64,000 nucleotides of DNA, from contig CANNFU010000003.1 of NCBI GenBank assembly GCA_947503965.1, positions 62,001 to 126,000 of the forward strand, in the 5' to 3' direction. A program made the translations under genes and the position numbers. The notes under the pieces were generated by a model, which ran no database searches, was not told the origin of the DNA, and was given only the letters and a program-made list of their open reading frames with translations. This DNA comes from an uncultured Paracoccaceae bacterium (GTDB lineage Bacteria > Pseudomonadota > Alphaproteobacteria > Rhodobacterales > Rhodobacteraceae). Shown here piece after piece: positions 41,950-51,446 of this stretch (within the stretch, counting starts at the first letter, position 1; each line of letters begins with the position of its first letter).

Positions 41950-42942
41950 ATGAGCCTCGGCACCCAAATCGCCTGGGACGATACCGTCCTGCCGTTCCAA
42001 CTTGACGCATCCGACATCCGCGGTCGGGTGGCGCGTCTTGATGGCGTGTTGGAACAGGTTCTAAAGCAGCACGATTATCCGGCACTGGTCGAAGGATTGG
42101 TGGCCGAAATGGCATTGCTGACCGCGTTGATCGGGCAAACGGTCAAGCTGCGGTGGAAACTGTCGTTGCAGGTGCGCGGTTCGGGTGCTGTGCGCCTGAT
42201 TGCAACGGACTATTACGGTCCCACCGATGACGGCCAGCCTGCGCGCATCCGAGCCTATGCGTCATACGATGCCGAAAAACTGGATGAAGCCGCTGATCCG
42301 TTCAGCCAGATTGGCAGCGGATATTTCGCCATTCTGATCGATCAGGGGCAGGGGATGACCCCTTATCAGGGCATCACACCCATTGCTGGCGGATCGCTGG
42401 CGGCCTGCGCAGAGACATATTTTGCGCAGTCAGAACAGCTGCCGACCCGCTTTCAGTTGACCTATGGCCAGTCGCAAATGCCCGGTGAAGATACCCATTG
42501 GCGTGCCGGTGGCGTGATGTTGCAGCATATGCCCAAAGCATCACCGCATGTGACCGGCGAAGGCGGGTCCGGTGAAGGTGGGTTGCTGGATGCGACCGAT
42601 ATCCTGAACGATGATGATGCCGAAAACTGGACCCGTGCCAACACGTTGCTGGACACGGTGGAAGAGATTGAGCTGATCGGCCCTGCCGTGGCACCCACGG
42701 ACCTGTTGGTGCGTTTGTTTCATGAGGAACAACCGCGTGTTTTTGATGCGCAGCCGGTCAAGTTTGGCTGCAGCTGTTCAGCAGATAAAGTGCGACAAAG
42801 CCTGTCGATCTATTCGGCTAAGGATATTAGCACCATGGTAACGGATGAAGGCACGGTAACGGCTGACTGTCAGTTCTGCGGTGCCCATTACACGTTTGAT
42901 CCCGACACATTGGGGTTCGAGGCCAAGGACGCCAGTGCCTGA
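41950..42942 (+). CDS. hslO: Hsp33 redox-regulated chaperone
   Basis: A holdase chaperone activated by oxidation and unfolding. The 330-residue protein has the C-terminal zinc switch: C-S-C in KFGCSCSADK, then 30 residues, then C-Q-F-C in TADCQFCG. The N-terminal part has the substrate-binding domain (LRGSGAVRLIATDYYG-like: VRGSGAVRLIA, and ETYFAQSEQLPTRF). The start at ATG 41950 has AGGAAAG a few bases upstream. It precedes a CoA-pyrophosphatase-like Nudix gene and cca, a common alphaproteobacterial arrangement. Confidence 0.96.
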   Translation: MSLGTQIAWDDTVLPFQLDASDIRGRVARLDGVLEQVLKQHDYPALVEGLVAEMALLTALIGQTVKLRWKLSLQVRGSGAVRLIATDYYGPTDDGQPARIRAYASYDAEKLDEAADPFSQIGSGYFAILIDQGQGMTPYQGITPIAGGSLAACAETYFAQSEQLPTRFQLTYGQSQMPGEDTHWRAGGVMLQHMPKASPHVTGEGGSGEGGLLDATDILNDDDAENWTRANTLLDTVEEIELIGPAVAPTDLLVRLFHEEQPRVFDAQPVKFGCSCSADKVRQSLSIYSAKDISTMVTDEGTVTADCQFCGAHYTFDPDTLGFEAKDASA

Positions 42943-43519
42943 TCTGGAACAACGCCTGCGCGACGCGCTATCCCGTACGGGTGGCGCGTCGTCTGATTTT
43001 GATCTGAATAACAATGTGCAAATCCCTGACCGGCAACTGACCCCGGCGGCGGTACTTGTTGCGGTTCGGGCTGAAACAGAGACTGTTATTCTGACAAAAC
43101 GCTCTGCCCGGTTGAAGCACCATCCGGGCCAGATCGCCTTTCCGGGTGGCAAGCAGGATGCGGGTGATCCGACGCCAGTTGATGCGGCCTTGCGCGAAGC
43201 GGAGGAAGAGATCGGTCTGCCAAGACACCGCCCTCGCGTGTTGGGTAGCCTGCCCCCGCATCAGACCGTGACCGGCTATCAGGTGACCCCGGTTCTGGCT
43301 GTGCTGGAGGGGGCATATGATCCCATTCCGGAGGCCGGCGAAGTCAGTGAGGTTTTTGAAATCCCGCTGCATCATCTGGCCCGGCCCGACATGTTTCGCG
43401 TGGAAGGGCGGCGCTGGCAGGGGCGCAAGCGGTTCTATTACACGGTCCCTTATGGTCCCTATTATGTGTGGGGCGCCACCGCCCGCATCCTGCGTGCGTT
43501 GGCGGACCGGCTGGTATGA
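42935..43519 (+). CDS. Nudix hydrolase of the CoA pyrophosphatase (NudL-like) group
   Basis: A 194-residue protein from GTG 42935, overlapping the hslO stop by 8 bp. The UPF0035-type CoA-binding motif is clear in ILTKRSARLKHHPGQIAFPGG, followed by a Nudix box with REAEEEIGL. Such enzymes hydrolyse coenzyme A and derivatives to phosphopantetheine and ADP. The TVTGYQVTPVLA segment is also typical. The cca start overlaps its stop (ATGA). Good confidence in the family, less in the substrate. Confidence 0.88.
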   Translation: MPDLEQRLRDALSRTGGASSDFDLNNNVQIPDRQLTPAAVLVAVRAETETVILTKRSARLKHHPGQIAFPGGKQDAGDPTPVDAALREAEEEIGLPRHRPRVLGSLPPHQTVTGYQVTPVLAVLEGAYDPIPEAGEVSEVFEIPLHHLARPDMFRVEGRRWQGRKRFYYTVPYGPYYVWGATARILRALADRLV

Positions 43520-44652
43520 CCCGGATCGTCGCAGACTGGCTGGCAGATGATGCCGCGCAGAGCGTGTGCCGTTTGCTAACGGATGCGGGCTATCAGGCGT
43601 GGTTCGTCGGTGGTTGCGTGCGCAACGCGCTGTTGGGTGAGCCGGTTGCCGATTTGGACCTGTCGACCGATGCGTTGCCGGAAGACGTGACCGCCCTTGC
43701 CACGGGTGCGGGGTTGAAGGTCATCCCAACGGGGATCGCGCATGGAACAGTCACTATCGTTGCGGAAAACATCCCCTTTGAGGTGACGACCTTCCGTCAT
43801 GATGTTGCGACTGATGGTCGTCGTGCCACGGTTGCCTTTGCCGATAATATGACTGACGACGCGCGGCGGCGCGATTTCACGATGAACGCGCTTTATGCCG
43901 ATGCGGATGGGACGATCGCCGATCCGCTGGACGGCTTGCCTGACCTGCATGCAAGGCGGATCAGGTTCATCGAAGATGCAGATCAGCGGATCAAAGAGGA
44001 TTACCTGCGCATCCTGCGCTTTTTCCGGTTTCATGCGTGGTATGGCGATCCGCGCGAAGGGCCTGATGCGGATGGCTTGGCGGCTTGTGCCGCGAATATT
44101 GACGGTCTCAAACAGCTTTCGGTCGAACGGATTACCAGCGAATTACTGAAACTGCTGACCGCACCCGATCCTGCACCGGCAATGTCATCGATGGCCGCGA
44201 CCGGGGCGCTGGCGCAAGTCTTGCCCGGTGCGGATGCGGGGGCTTTGGCGGTTCTTGTCCATGTCGAACAACAGGGGGGCCTAGCGCCGGACCCGATCCG
44301 GCGGCTTGCCCTGATTGGCGGCACGCCAGAGGTGGCTTTGCGTCTGTCCAAGGAACAGGGGAAGCGGCTGGAGCAGATCAAGACAGACGTGTCGCATAAA
44401 GAGGCTGCCTATCGCTTTGGTGCCTCTGTCGGCATGGACCGCATTGCCATCGAAGCCGCGTCTTTGGGCCAGGAAATAGACCCTAACAGGGCGGAATCCA
44501 TCCAAAACGCAGCGCAGCAGACCTTCCCATTGATCGCGGCCGACCTGATGCCCGCATTGCAAGGTGCCGCGCTGGGCAAGGCGTTGAAAGCGGCAGAGGC
44601 GCGTTGGATCGCGTCGGGTTTCAAATTGACGAAAGCCGATCTGCTTGACTGA
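43516..44652 (+). CDS. CCA tRNA nucleotidyltransferase/poly(A) polymerase family
   Basis: Adds or repairs the CCA tail of tRNAs. The 378-residue class II nucleotidyltransferase shows AWFVGGCVRNALLG, the catalytic DLDLSTDA pair, RRDFTMNALYAD, and ERITSELLKLL. The start at 43516 gives the ATGA overlap with the upstream gene. The end overlaps the TTG start of the LysE-family gene. Alphaproteobacterial members are usually called CCA-adding enzymes; a poly(A) polymerase role is less likely. Confidence 0.92.
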   Translation: MTRIVADWLADDAAQSVCRLLTDAGYQAWFVGGCVRNALLGEPVADLDLSTDALPEDVTALATGAGLKVIPTGIAHGTVTIVAENIPFEVTTFRHDVATDGRRATVAFADNMTDDARRRDFTMNALYADADGTIADPLDGLPDLHARRIRFIEDADQRIKEDYLRILRFFRFHAWYGDPREGPDADGLAACAANIDGLKQLSVERITSELLKLLTAPDPAPAMSSMAATGALAQVLPGADAGALAVLVHVEQQGGLAPDPIRRLALIGGTPEVALRLSKEQGKRLEQIKTDVSHKEAAYRFGASVGMDRIAIEAASLGQEIDPNRAESIQNAAQQTFPLIAADLMPALQGAALGKALKAAEARWIASGFKLTKADLLD

Positions 44653-45226
44653 ATTTCTTCCCCTGATTGGCTTTGTGTTCTTTGGGCTATTCTCCCCGGG
44701 GCCGAATGTGATCCTGCTTACCGCATCAGGTGCGCGGTTCGGTTTTCAACGCACGCTACCGCATATCCTGGGGGTCGCCTTTGGAGTTGGGATTACATCA
44801 GGGATAACCGGGCTGGGTGTCGGCGCCCTGCTGCAGGCGCAACCGACGCTGACGCTGGCCCTGAAAATTGCGGCATCCGCGTGGATCCTTTGGATGGCCT
44901 ACAACCTTTGGCGCGCCGATCCGGCCAAATCGAAAGCGCGGGACAGGCCCTTTACCTTTATTGAGGCGGTGTTGTTCCAATGGGTCAACCCCAAGGTCTG
45001 GGCTGTCGCCTTAAGTGCGATGGCCTATGTGCCCGCGCTGTCGCCAACAGGGCAGGCTGCCACGCTTGCAGCTGCATTTTCTAGCATCAATCTGGGTGTC
45101 TGCATCTTTTGGACAACCGCGGGCGCATTGCTGTCCTACCTGCTGACCAATCCGACCGCCTGGCGCATCTTCATGCGCATTATGGCGCTCGCCCTTGGCG
45201 TGTTTTCAGTTCTGGTTTTCCTCTGA
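44645..45226 (+). CDS. LysE/RhtB-family exporter
   Basis: A 193-residue membrane protein with about six hydrophobic segments. The start FLPLIGFVFFGLFSPGPNVILLTASGARFG includes the family motif SPGPN. These proteins export amino acids or related metabolites across the inner membrane. The start is TTG at 44645 inside the end of cca (8-bp overlap). The substrate is not predictable from sequence. Confidence 0.88.
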   Translation: MTEFLPLIGFVFFGLFSPGPNVILLTASGARFGFQRTLPHILGVAFGVGITSGITGLGVGALLQAQPTLTLALKIAASAWILWMAYNLWRADPAKSKARDRPFTFIEAVLFQWVNPKVWAVALSAMAYVPALSPTGQAATLAAAFSSINLGVCIFWTTAGALLSYLLTNPTAWRIFMRIMALALGVFSVLVFL

Positions 45227-45273
45227 CGCAAACCTTGTTATGTGTCCCTACGTAACCCCATTAAGGCAGACCA

Positions 45274-47118
45274 ATGTTTCGGTTTTTCGAAGGCCTGGTC
45301 GATCCCTATACCACGTATCAGGAGACCGACACGCCGCCCAAGCGGCTCTATCCGTTTCTGCGTCTCTACGCGGAACCGTTCAAACGGGTATTTGCGTTTA
45401 CGGCGCTGGGCTCCATCATCATCGCAGGGGTTGAAATCTGGCTACTGGGTTACGTGGGCCGGTTGGTTGATACGCTGTCCAGCGGCCCCCCGGCAGAGGT
45501 TTGGGCACAGTATGGGGTTGAGTTCATCCTTGTGGCGCTGTTCATCCTGACCTTGCGCCCTGTCCTGCATATCCTGCAGGTGATGCTGCTGCACCAGACG
45601 ATCCTGCCTAACTTTGCCACTTTGGTGCGTTGGCGCGCGCACAAGCACGTTTTGCGGCAATCTGTCGGCTGGTTTGAGGATGATTTCGCAGGGCGGATCG
45701 CCAACCGGATCATGCAAACGCCGTCAGCGGCCGGCGAGGTGATGTTTCAGCTGTTTGATGCGCTGACATTTGCGGCCGCCTATGTTGTGGCCGCGGCGGT
45801 CCTGCTGGGGCAGGCGGATATCCGGTTGATCATCCCGCTTCTGCTATGGCTTGTGCCCTACCTGCTACTGTTGCGTTGGGTCGTCAAACGGATCGGTCCC
45901 GCGTCCGAGGCGGCATCGAATGCGCGCAGCAAGGTGACGGGGCGGATCGTGGACAGCTACACCAATATTCATTCGGTCAAGATGTTCGCGCATCATGATC
46001 GTGAGATCGCTTATGTGAAAGAGGCGATGGAGGAAGGGCGTCGCACCTTCCATGCCGAGATGCGGCTTTACACGATCATGGATGTGGGCCTGATGGTGCT
46101 GAACGGTCTGCTGATCGTCGGCGTTGTCGGCTGGGCTATGTGGCTATGGGGCCTTGGTACGGCAACGGTTGGTGTTGTGGCCGTGGCCACGACGCTCGCC
46201 TTGCGGCTGAACGCCATGTCCGGCTGGATCATGTGGGCGACCAGCAACTTTTTCCGCGAACTTGGCGTCGTGTCCGAAGGGATGGAGACGATTGCACAGC
46301 CGATCAAGCTGATCGATCAAAGTGCCAAACCACTGGCGATCAAGGCGGGCAAGGTCGAGATTACGGACCTGTCACACCACTATGGGAAAAAGGCGGGCGG
46401 TCTGGACAAGATAAACCTGACGATCGCACCGGGCGAAAAAATCGGGCTTGTGGGGCAGTCGGGGGCGGGGAAATCGACGCTCGTGAAGCTGTTGTTGCGG
46501 TTTTATGATGCCGAACAAGGGACGATTGCGATTGATGGTCAGAACATCATGGATGTCACCCAGGAAAGCCTGCGCCGTAACATCGGGATGGTGCAGCAGG
46601 ACAGTGCGCTGTTGCACCGCTCTGTGCGTGAAAACATCGTCTATGGCAATCCAGAGGCCAGCGAGGATGAAATGATCGCCGCCGCCCGCAAGGCGGAGGC
46701 ACATGAATTCATTCTTGGGCTGGAAGACAGCGATGGTGATAAAGGCTACGACGCCAAGGTCGGCGAACGGGGTGTCAAACTGTCAGGCGGGCAACGCCAG
46801 CGGATTGCGCTTGCGCGGGTGATTTTGAAGGACGCGCCCATCCTGCTCTTGGACGAAGCGACAAGCGCGCTAGATAGCGAAGTCGAGGCCGCCATTCAGC
46901 GCACGCTTTACGGCATGATGGAAGGCAAGACGGTAATCGCGATTGCGCACCGTCTGTCAACCATCGCGCAAATGGATCGGATCATCGTCATGGATCAGGG
47001 CCGGATCATCGAAGATGGCACCCATGACGCGCTTTTGGCGGCAAACGGACAATATGCACGGTTCTGGGCGCGGCAATCTGGCGGCTTTCTGGGGCAGGAT
47101 ACGCGAGTAGCGGAATGA
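45274..47118 (+). CDS. ABC exporter half-transporter A
   Basis: A 614-residue protein: six-segment membrane domain, then an ATPase domain with Walker A GLVGQSGAGKST, signature LSGGQRQRIALAR and Walker B ILLLDEATSALD. It is coupled by ATGA to a second, similar half-transporter of nearly equal length, so they should form a heterodimer. The type resembles bacterial multidrug or lipid exporters of the MsbA/Sav1866 group. Both ATPase sites look intact. The cargo is unknown. Confidence 0.9.
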   Translation: MFRFFEGLVDPYTTYQETDTPPKRLYPFLRLYAEPFKRVFAFTALGSIIIAGVEIWLLGYVGRLVDTLSSGPPAEVWAQYGVEFILVALFILTLRPVLHILQVMLLHQTILPNFATLVRWRAHKHVLRQSVGWFEDDFAGRIANRIMQTPSAAGEVMFQLFDALTFAAAYVVAAAVLLGQADIRLIIPLLLWLVPYLLLLRWVVKRIGPASEAASNARSKVTGRIVDSYTNIHSVKMFAHHDREIAYVKEAMEEGRRTFHAEMRLYTIMDVGLMVLNGLLIVGVVGWAMWLWGLGTATVGVVAVATTLALRLNAMSGWIMWATSNFFRELGVVSEGMETIAQPIKLIDQSAKPLAIKAGKVEITDLSHHYGKKAGGLDKINLTIAPGEKIGLVGQSGAGKSTLVKLLLRFYDAEQGTIAIDGQNIMDVTQESLRRNIGMVQQDSALLHRSVRENIVYGNPEASEDEMIAAARKAEAHEFILGLEDSDGDKGYDAKVGERGVKLSGGQRQRIALARVILKDAPILLLDEATSALDSEVEAAIQRTLYGMMEGKTVIAIAHRLSTIAQMDRIIVMDQGRIIEDGTHDALLAANGQYARFWARQSGGFLGQDTRVAE

Positions 47119-48947
47119 AGCCGGAAAGATGGATCGACCCATTCGAGCGGGCAAACGGAGCCCCACCCAACACGCTGATGGCGTTTCTGAAGTGGTGCCT
47201 GTCCGGCAGTTTTAAGGTGACAGGGGGTGCCGCATTGGTGTCGGCCTTGGCCGGGACGCTTGAGGTATTGACGGCCCTGATGTTGGGCTTGGTGATTGAT
47301 GCCGCACTTGTGTCGTCGCCCGACAGCTATTTCTCGGACAATCTGATCCTGCTTTTGGTCGTGACGGGGTTCTTCGTCGTTTTGCGTCCTATTGTCCTTG
47401 GGGTGTCGGGGGTGATGCAGGCGGTCGTCGTGGGTCCCGCGCTCAGCAATCTGATCCTGTCGCGGCTGCACCGGCACACGCTGGGGCAGGCGGTGACGTT
47501 CTTTGACAATGACTTTGCCGGGCGGATTTCACAAAAACAGATGCAGGCGGCGCGGGCGGCGACTGATTTGGTGGTGGATATGATCCATACGGTCGCCTTT
47601 GCGCTGGCGTCGGTCATTGGGTCGATCATTCTGCTGCTGACGATTGATCTGCGCAGTGCGGCGCTGCTGTCACTGTGGGTTGTGGCCTATATCTGGATGA
47701 TCCGGTTCTTCATGCCGTTGATCCGCACGCGGTCCAAGGCGCGTGCTGCGGCCCGTGCGATGGTCACGGGGCAGGTTGTGGACACGATCACCAATATCAA
47801 AACGGTCAAACTGTTCGCCCATGACGACCACGAAGACCGCGCGGCAATTGATGCCATGGCAAGTTATTGGAAAACAGCGGTCACATATGGCTGGCTGTCC
47901 GCGTCATTCCGGTTCTGGCTGATGGCGCTGGGCGGCCTGCTGCCGATCCTGCTGGTGGGGGCTACGCTGTATTTCTGGACTACGGGCAGTGCCACACCGG
48001 GCGAGGTTGTCGCAGCGGGGGCGATTTCCCTGCGTCTGGCGCAGATGACCGGCTGGGTCAGTTTCACCCTGATGGGCATGTATTCCAATGTGGGTGAGCT
48101 TGAGGATGCGATGCACACGCTCAGCCCTGAACATGCGTTGGTCGATGCGCAGGATGCCAAGCCGCTTGTTGCCGAGACTGGGGCGATCACCCTGAACGAT
48201 GTCAGCTTCAGCTATGGTGGCGGGCCCGGTGGTGTCGACAGCGTGAACCTGACTGTCCAGCCGGGTGAAAAGCTGGGGCTGGTCGGGGCATCGGGCGCTG
48301 GTAAATCGACACTCGTCGCGTTGCTGCTGCGCCTTTACGATACGGAAGACGGTGCGGTTCTGATCGACGGGCAGGATCTGCGCGACGTGACGCAGGAAAG
48401 CCTGCGCCGCCAGATCGCAATGGTCACGCAGGAAACGGCGATGTTCAACCGGTCAGCCCATGACAATATCCGCTATGGTAATCCCGATGCCAGCCGCGAC
48501 GATATCGAAGCAGCGGCCAGGCAGGCCGAGGCGCATGATTTCATTCTTGATCTGCAGGATCACAAGGGCCGCAAGGCCTATGACGCGCATCTAGGCGAAC
48601 GCGGTGTCAAACTGTCCGGTGGTCAGCGGCAACGGATTGCGATTGCCCGCGCAATCCTGAAAGACGCGCCAATTTTGATCCTGGACGAAGCCACCAGCGC
48701 GCTTGATTCCGAGGTTGAGGCGTCGATCCAGCATGCGCTTGAACAGGTGATGGACGGCAAGACCGTCATTGCGATTGCCCACCGATTATCCACGCTGGCG
48801 CGGATGGACCGGATTGTGGTGCTTGACGAAGGGCGGATTGTGGAACAGGGCACCCATGCCGATCTGCTGGCCAAGGGCGGGCTTTATGCGCGCTATTGGA
48901 ACCGGCAGTCGGGCGGGTTCATCAATGTGAAAGACGCGGCGGAATAA
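47115..48947 (+). CDS. ABC exporter half-transporter B
   Basis: A 610-residue partner to the upstream half-transporter. Walker A is GLVGASGAGKST, signature LSGGQRQRIAIAR, Walker B ILILDEATSALD, and the D-loop/H-loop (VIAIAHRLSTLARMDRI) is present. The two proteins share clear similarity throughout, which suggests they arose by duplication. It starts in the stop of the first gene and ends directly before the next gene (TAAATG), so the RNA methyltransferase may be in the same transcript. Confidence 0.9.
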   Translation: MKPERWIDPFERANGAPPNTLMAFLKWCLSGSFKVTGGAALVSALAGTLEVLTALMLGLVIDAALVSSPDSYFSDNLILLLVVTGFFVVLRPIVLGVSGVMQAVVVGPALSNLILSRLHRHTLGQAVTFFDNDFAGRISQKQMQAARAATDLVVDMIHTVAFALASVIGSIILLLTIDLRSAALLSLWVVAYIWMIRFFMPLIRTRSKARAAARAMVTGQVVDTITNIKTVKLFAHDDHEDRAAIDAMASYWKTAVTYGWLSASFRFWLMALGGLLPILLVGATLYFWTTGSATPGEVVAAGAISLRLAQMTGWVSFTLMGMYSNVGELEDAMHTLSPEHALVDAQDAKPLVAETGAITLNDVSFSYGGGPGGVDSVNLTVQPGEKLGLVGASGAGKSTLVALLLRLYDTEDGAVLIDGQDLRDVTQESLRRQIAMVTQETAMFNRSAHDNIRYGNPDASRDDIEAAARQAEAHDFILDLQDHKGRKAYDAHLGERGVKLSGGQRQRIAIARAILKDAPILILDEATSALDSEVEASIQHALEQVMDGKTVIAIAHRLSTLARMDRIVVLDEGRIVEQGTHADLLAKGGLYARYWNRQSGGFINVKDAAE

Positions 48948-50150
48948 ATGCTGACCATCGAAAGCCTGACCCACCTTGGCCTTGGCCGGGCCTCTGACGG
49001 GCAGTCGCTGCTGCCAACTGTCCTGCCTGGGGAAGAGGTGGAGGTGGCGCAGGATGGCACCATTCGCATTGTCACCCCGTCGACGGATCGGGTTTCACCG
49101 CCCTGTCGGCATTTCAAGTCCTGCGGTGGCTGCGCGATGCAACACGCCAGCGATGACTTTGTTGCGGCGTGGAAGCAGGACATCGTTGCAAAGGCCCTGC
49201 AGGCCCGTGGGCTGTCGCCTGCCTTCCGGCCCATTGCCACTTCGCCTGCGCAGTCACGCAGGCGGGCGAAATTCTCGGGGCGGCGTACTAAGAAAGGCGC
49301 CTTGGTTGGCTTTCACGCAAAGGCATCTGACACATTGGTCGCTGTGCCGGATTGCGAGCTGATTGCGCCGGGGCTGAAGGCCAGCATGCCTGTGCTGGAT
49401 CACCTCACGTTGCTGGCCTGTTCGCGCAAGGGCGAAATCGACCTGACCGTGACTGCAGCACCACTTGGCCCCGACATCCTGATTGCCACCGACAAGGATC
49501 TGACCCCGCAACTGCGCATTGAACTGGCCGCATTGGCCAATCAATATGGGCTGTCCCGGCTTGTCTGGAACGATGAACCGGTGGTCATGATCAACCCGCC
49601 TGCGCAGGATTTTGGCGGCATCAAAGTCACACCGCCACCCGGCGCGTTTTTGCAGGCCACTGCGCATGGCGAGACAACTTTGCGGGACGCGGTGGATGAA
49701 ATCACGACAAAGGCGAACAGGATCATCGACTTGTTCGCAGGCTGTGGGACTTTCACGCTGCCGCTGGCGAGACGGGCAGAGGTGCACGCTGTTGAGGGTG
49801 AGGCCGATATGTTGACAGCCCTCGACCGTGGCTGGCGTGCCGGTCATGAACTGCGCAAAGTCAGCAAGGAAACGCGCGATCTGTTTCGTCGCCCGCTCGA
49901 ACCCGACGAATTGTGTGGCTACGATGCCGCTGTGATCGACCCGCCACGGGCCGGGGCCGAGGCGCAGATCGACACGCTGGCGCGGTCACACATCAGCACG
50001 ATCGCGATGGTGTCGTGCAACCCGGTTACCTTCGCGCGTGACGCCAAAACGCTGGTTGATGCGGGGTTCGCAATGCCTTGGGTACAAGTCGTTGATCAGT
50101 TCCGCTGGTCCCCGCATGTGGAAATTGTGGCACCCTTCACGCGGAAATGA
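48948..50150 (+). CDS. RumA/TrmA-type RNA (uracil-5-)-methyltransferase
   Basis: A class I SAM-dependent methyltransferase of 400 residues that methylates a uridine of ribosomal or transfer RNA. Seen: the iron-sulfur cysteines PPCRHFKSCGGC and VPDCELI, SAM motif DLFAGCGTFTLPLAR, DPPRAGAE, and the catalytic VSCNPVTFARD. The N-terminal TRAM domain is short or degenerate. The RlmD/RumC branch is possible. The ATG at 48948 follows the ABC transporter stop without a gap. Confidence 0.9.
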   Translation: MLTIESLTHLGLGRASDGQSLLPTVLPGEEVEVAQDGTIRIVTPSTDRVSPPCRHFKSCGGCAMQHASDDFVAAWKQDIVAKALQARGLSPAFRPIATSPAQSRRRAKFSGRRTKKGALVGFHAKASDTLVAVPDCELIAPGLKASMPVLDHLTLLACSRKGEIDLTVTAAPLGPDILIATDKDLTPQLRIELAALANQYGLSRLVWNDEPVVMINPPAQDFGGIKVTPPPGAFLQATAHGETTLRDAVDEITTKANRIIDLFAGCGTFTLPLARRAEVHAVEGEADMLTALDRGWRAGHELRKVSKETRDLFRRPLEPDELCGYDAAVIDPPRAGAEAQIDTLARSHISTIAMVSCNPVTFARDAKTLVDAGFAMPWVQVVDQFRWSPHVEIVAPFTRK

Positions 50151-50237
50151 GCAAAACGAACGTTCTTTTCCTCCCTTTGGCCACATTTTTCCTGTATACA
50201 TAAAAAAACGGCGAAGACCGGGACAGTAGGCAGAGTA

Positions 50238-50726
50238 ATGATTTCAAGACGATCGATGATGGTTGGGGCTGCATTGGGCCTCGCCGGGTGTGGTGCTGGT
50301 GTGCCGCGCTATACCGGCCCGCAAGTAACGCGGATACAGGTTTTCAAAGAACACCGCACGATGCAGTTGTTGCACAACACCAGCTTGCTGCGGCAGTACA
50401 CCTTTGATCTGGGCTTTGCGCCCAAGGGACACAAGGTACATGAAGGCGACGGGCGGACGCCCGAAGGGGCTTACCGAATCGACCGGCGCAATCCCAACAG
50501 CCAGTTTCACCTGTCACTGGGTATCTCTTATCCCAATGCCAGCGATGTGGCTTATGCGCGGGCGCGTGGACTGGACCCGGGCGGCGATATCTTCATTCAT
50601 GGCACCCCGACACAATGGCTTGGCACGCCCGATTGGACGTGGGGTTGCATAGCGGTGAAGAACGAAGAGATGGATGAAATCTACGCGATGGTCGAAAACG
50701 AGACCAAGATCTTCATCTACGCCTAA
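50238..50726 (+). CDS. L,D-transpeptidase (YkuD) lipoprotein
   Basis: A 162-residue YkuD-domain protein. The N-terminus (MISRRSMMVGAALGLAGC) has a lipobox LAGC with Cys18, so it is likely lipid-anchored in the periplasm. Catalytic residues: His121-Gly122 in IFIHGTPTQWLG and Cys137 in WTWGCIAVKN. These enzymes make 3-3 cross-links or attach proteins to peptidoglycan. The end overlaps the CAP lipoprotein gene on the other strand by 4 bp. It lies 1 kb before a second YkuD gene. Confidence 0.9.
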   Translation: MISRRSMMVGAALGLAGCGAGVPRYTGPQVTRIQVFKEHRTMQLLHNTSLLRQYTFDLGFAPKGHKVHEGDGRTPEGAYRIDRRNPNSQFHLSLGISYPNASDVAYARARGLDPGGDIFIHGTPTQWLGTPDWTWGCIAVKNEEMDEIYAMVENETKIFIYA

Positions 50727-51274
50727 GACACCGTACTGGGGATTGGCCTTGCCACCGCGGGATCACTGCCCATGTTCAGGGTCCACCACAATTTGCCTGC
50801 GTTTTCCTGAAACCATGCAAAGCCCATGAAGCGGGCATTTGTGTCAAGAATGACAGCGCGTGTGTCGGGCTGCCCCATCCATGCGGCTAGTGTCTGCAGC
50901 TCGGTCTCGTAGGATTCCGAGATGTTTTCACCCAACAATCGTCCGGGAAATCCGACACGGCGGGCACGGTCCAGTGGGCTTGATCCGTCAGAGCCGAAAA
51001 GCCAGGGCCGGTTTTGCACCGACATATCCCGCGCATGTGTTGCGGCAGCGGCGTTCAGACGGGCATCCAATTGCACAGGTGCGACACCAGCCCGCGCGCG
51101 GACGGCGTTCACACTATCAAGCATGCGAAACTGCACCGCAGCTTCGTCTTGCGGGCGGATTCGGTACACAGACGGCAGTGGCAGGCCATCAGGGCCAAGC
51201 GGCCGGTTGATGCCGCCACCACATGCCCCAACGGCGGAAAGCGCCAGCCCCATTAGAAATTTGCGTCTATACAT
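50723..51274 (-). CDS. CAP/SCP-domain lipoprotein
   Basis: A 183-residue protein with a lipobox-like VGAC at residues 15-18 (MYRRKFLMGLALSAVGAC) and a CAP (cysteine-rich secretory protein/PR-1) domain: LDSVNAVRARAGVAPVQLDARLNAAA, the ATHARDMS histidine, the LLGENISES motif and the AWMGQPDTRAVIL stretch with the usual second histidine replaced. Bacterial CAP proteins are secreted or envelope-bound; their function is mostly unknown, some bind cell wall or lipids. Its setting between two L,D-transpeptidases suggests a cell-wall role. Confidence 0.85.
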   Translation of the reverse strand: MYRRKFLMGLALSAVGACGGGINRPLGPDGLPLPSVYRIRPQDEAAVQFRMLDSVNAVRARAGVAPVQLDARLNAAAATHARDMSVQNRPWLFGSDGSSPLDRARRVGFPGRLLGENISESYETELQTLAAWMGQPDTRAVILDTNARFMGFAWFQENAGKLWWTLNMGSDPAVARPIPSTVS

Positions 51275-51386
51275 ACCGTTATTCGTCCATCACTTGCATT
51301 AGTGCTCTTTACCGGCATTGAACTGACACTTCAAACACACAACTCTGATCCGGTGGCCGGTATGACATTTGTTTGAATTGCGGTGG

Positions 51387-51419
51387 CTTACCAGACACAT
51401 TAGTTTGCAGTCTGGTAAG
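51387..51419. promoter_or_regulatory. Perfect 10-bp inverted repeat upstream of the second L,D-transpeptidase
   Basis: CTTACCAGAC (51387-51396) and GTCTGGTAAG (51410-51419) form a perfect repeat with a 13-nt spacer, 27 bp upstream of the start at 51447. The centre-to-centre distance of 23 bp, about two helical turns, suits a dimeric regulator. A leader hairpin is the alternative. No regulator gene is near. Confidence 0.45.
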
Positions 51420-51446
51420 ATATTTGACTAGAAATCGGAGCAGACC

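Noticed and set aside
50151..50237. SOS (LexA) box near GAACGTTC
   Set aside because: The alphaproteobacterial form needs GTTC-N7-GTTC; only one half is present.
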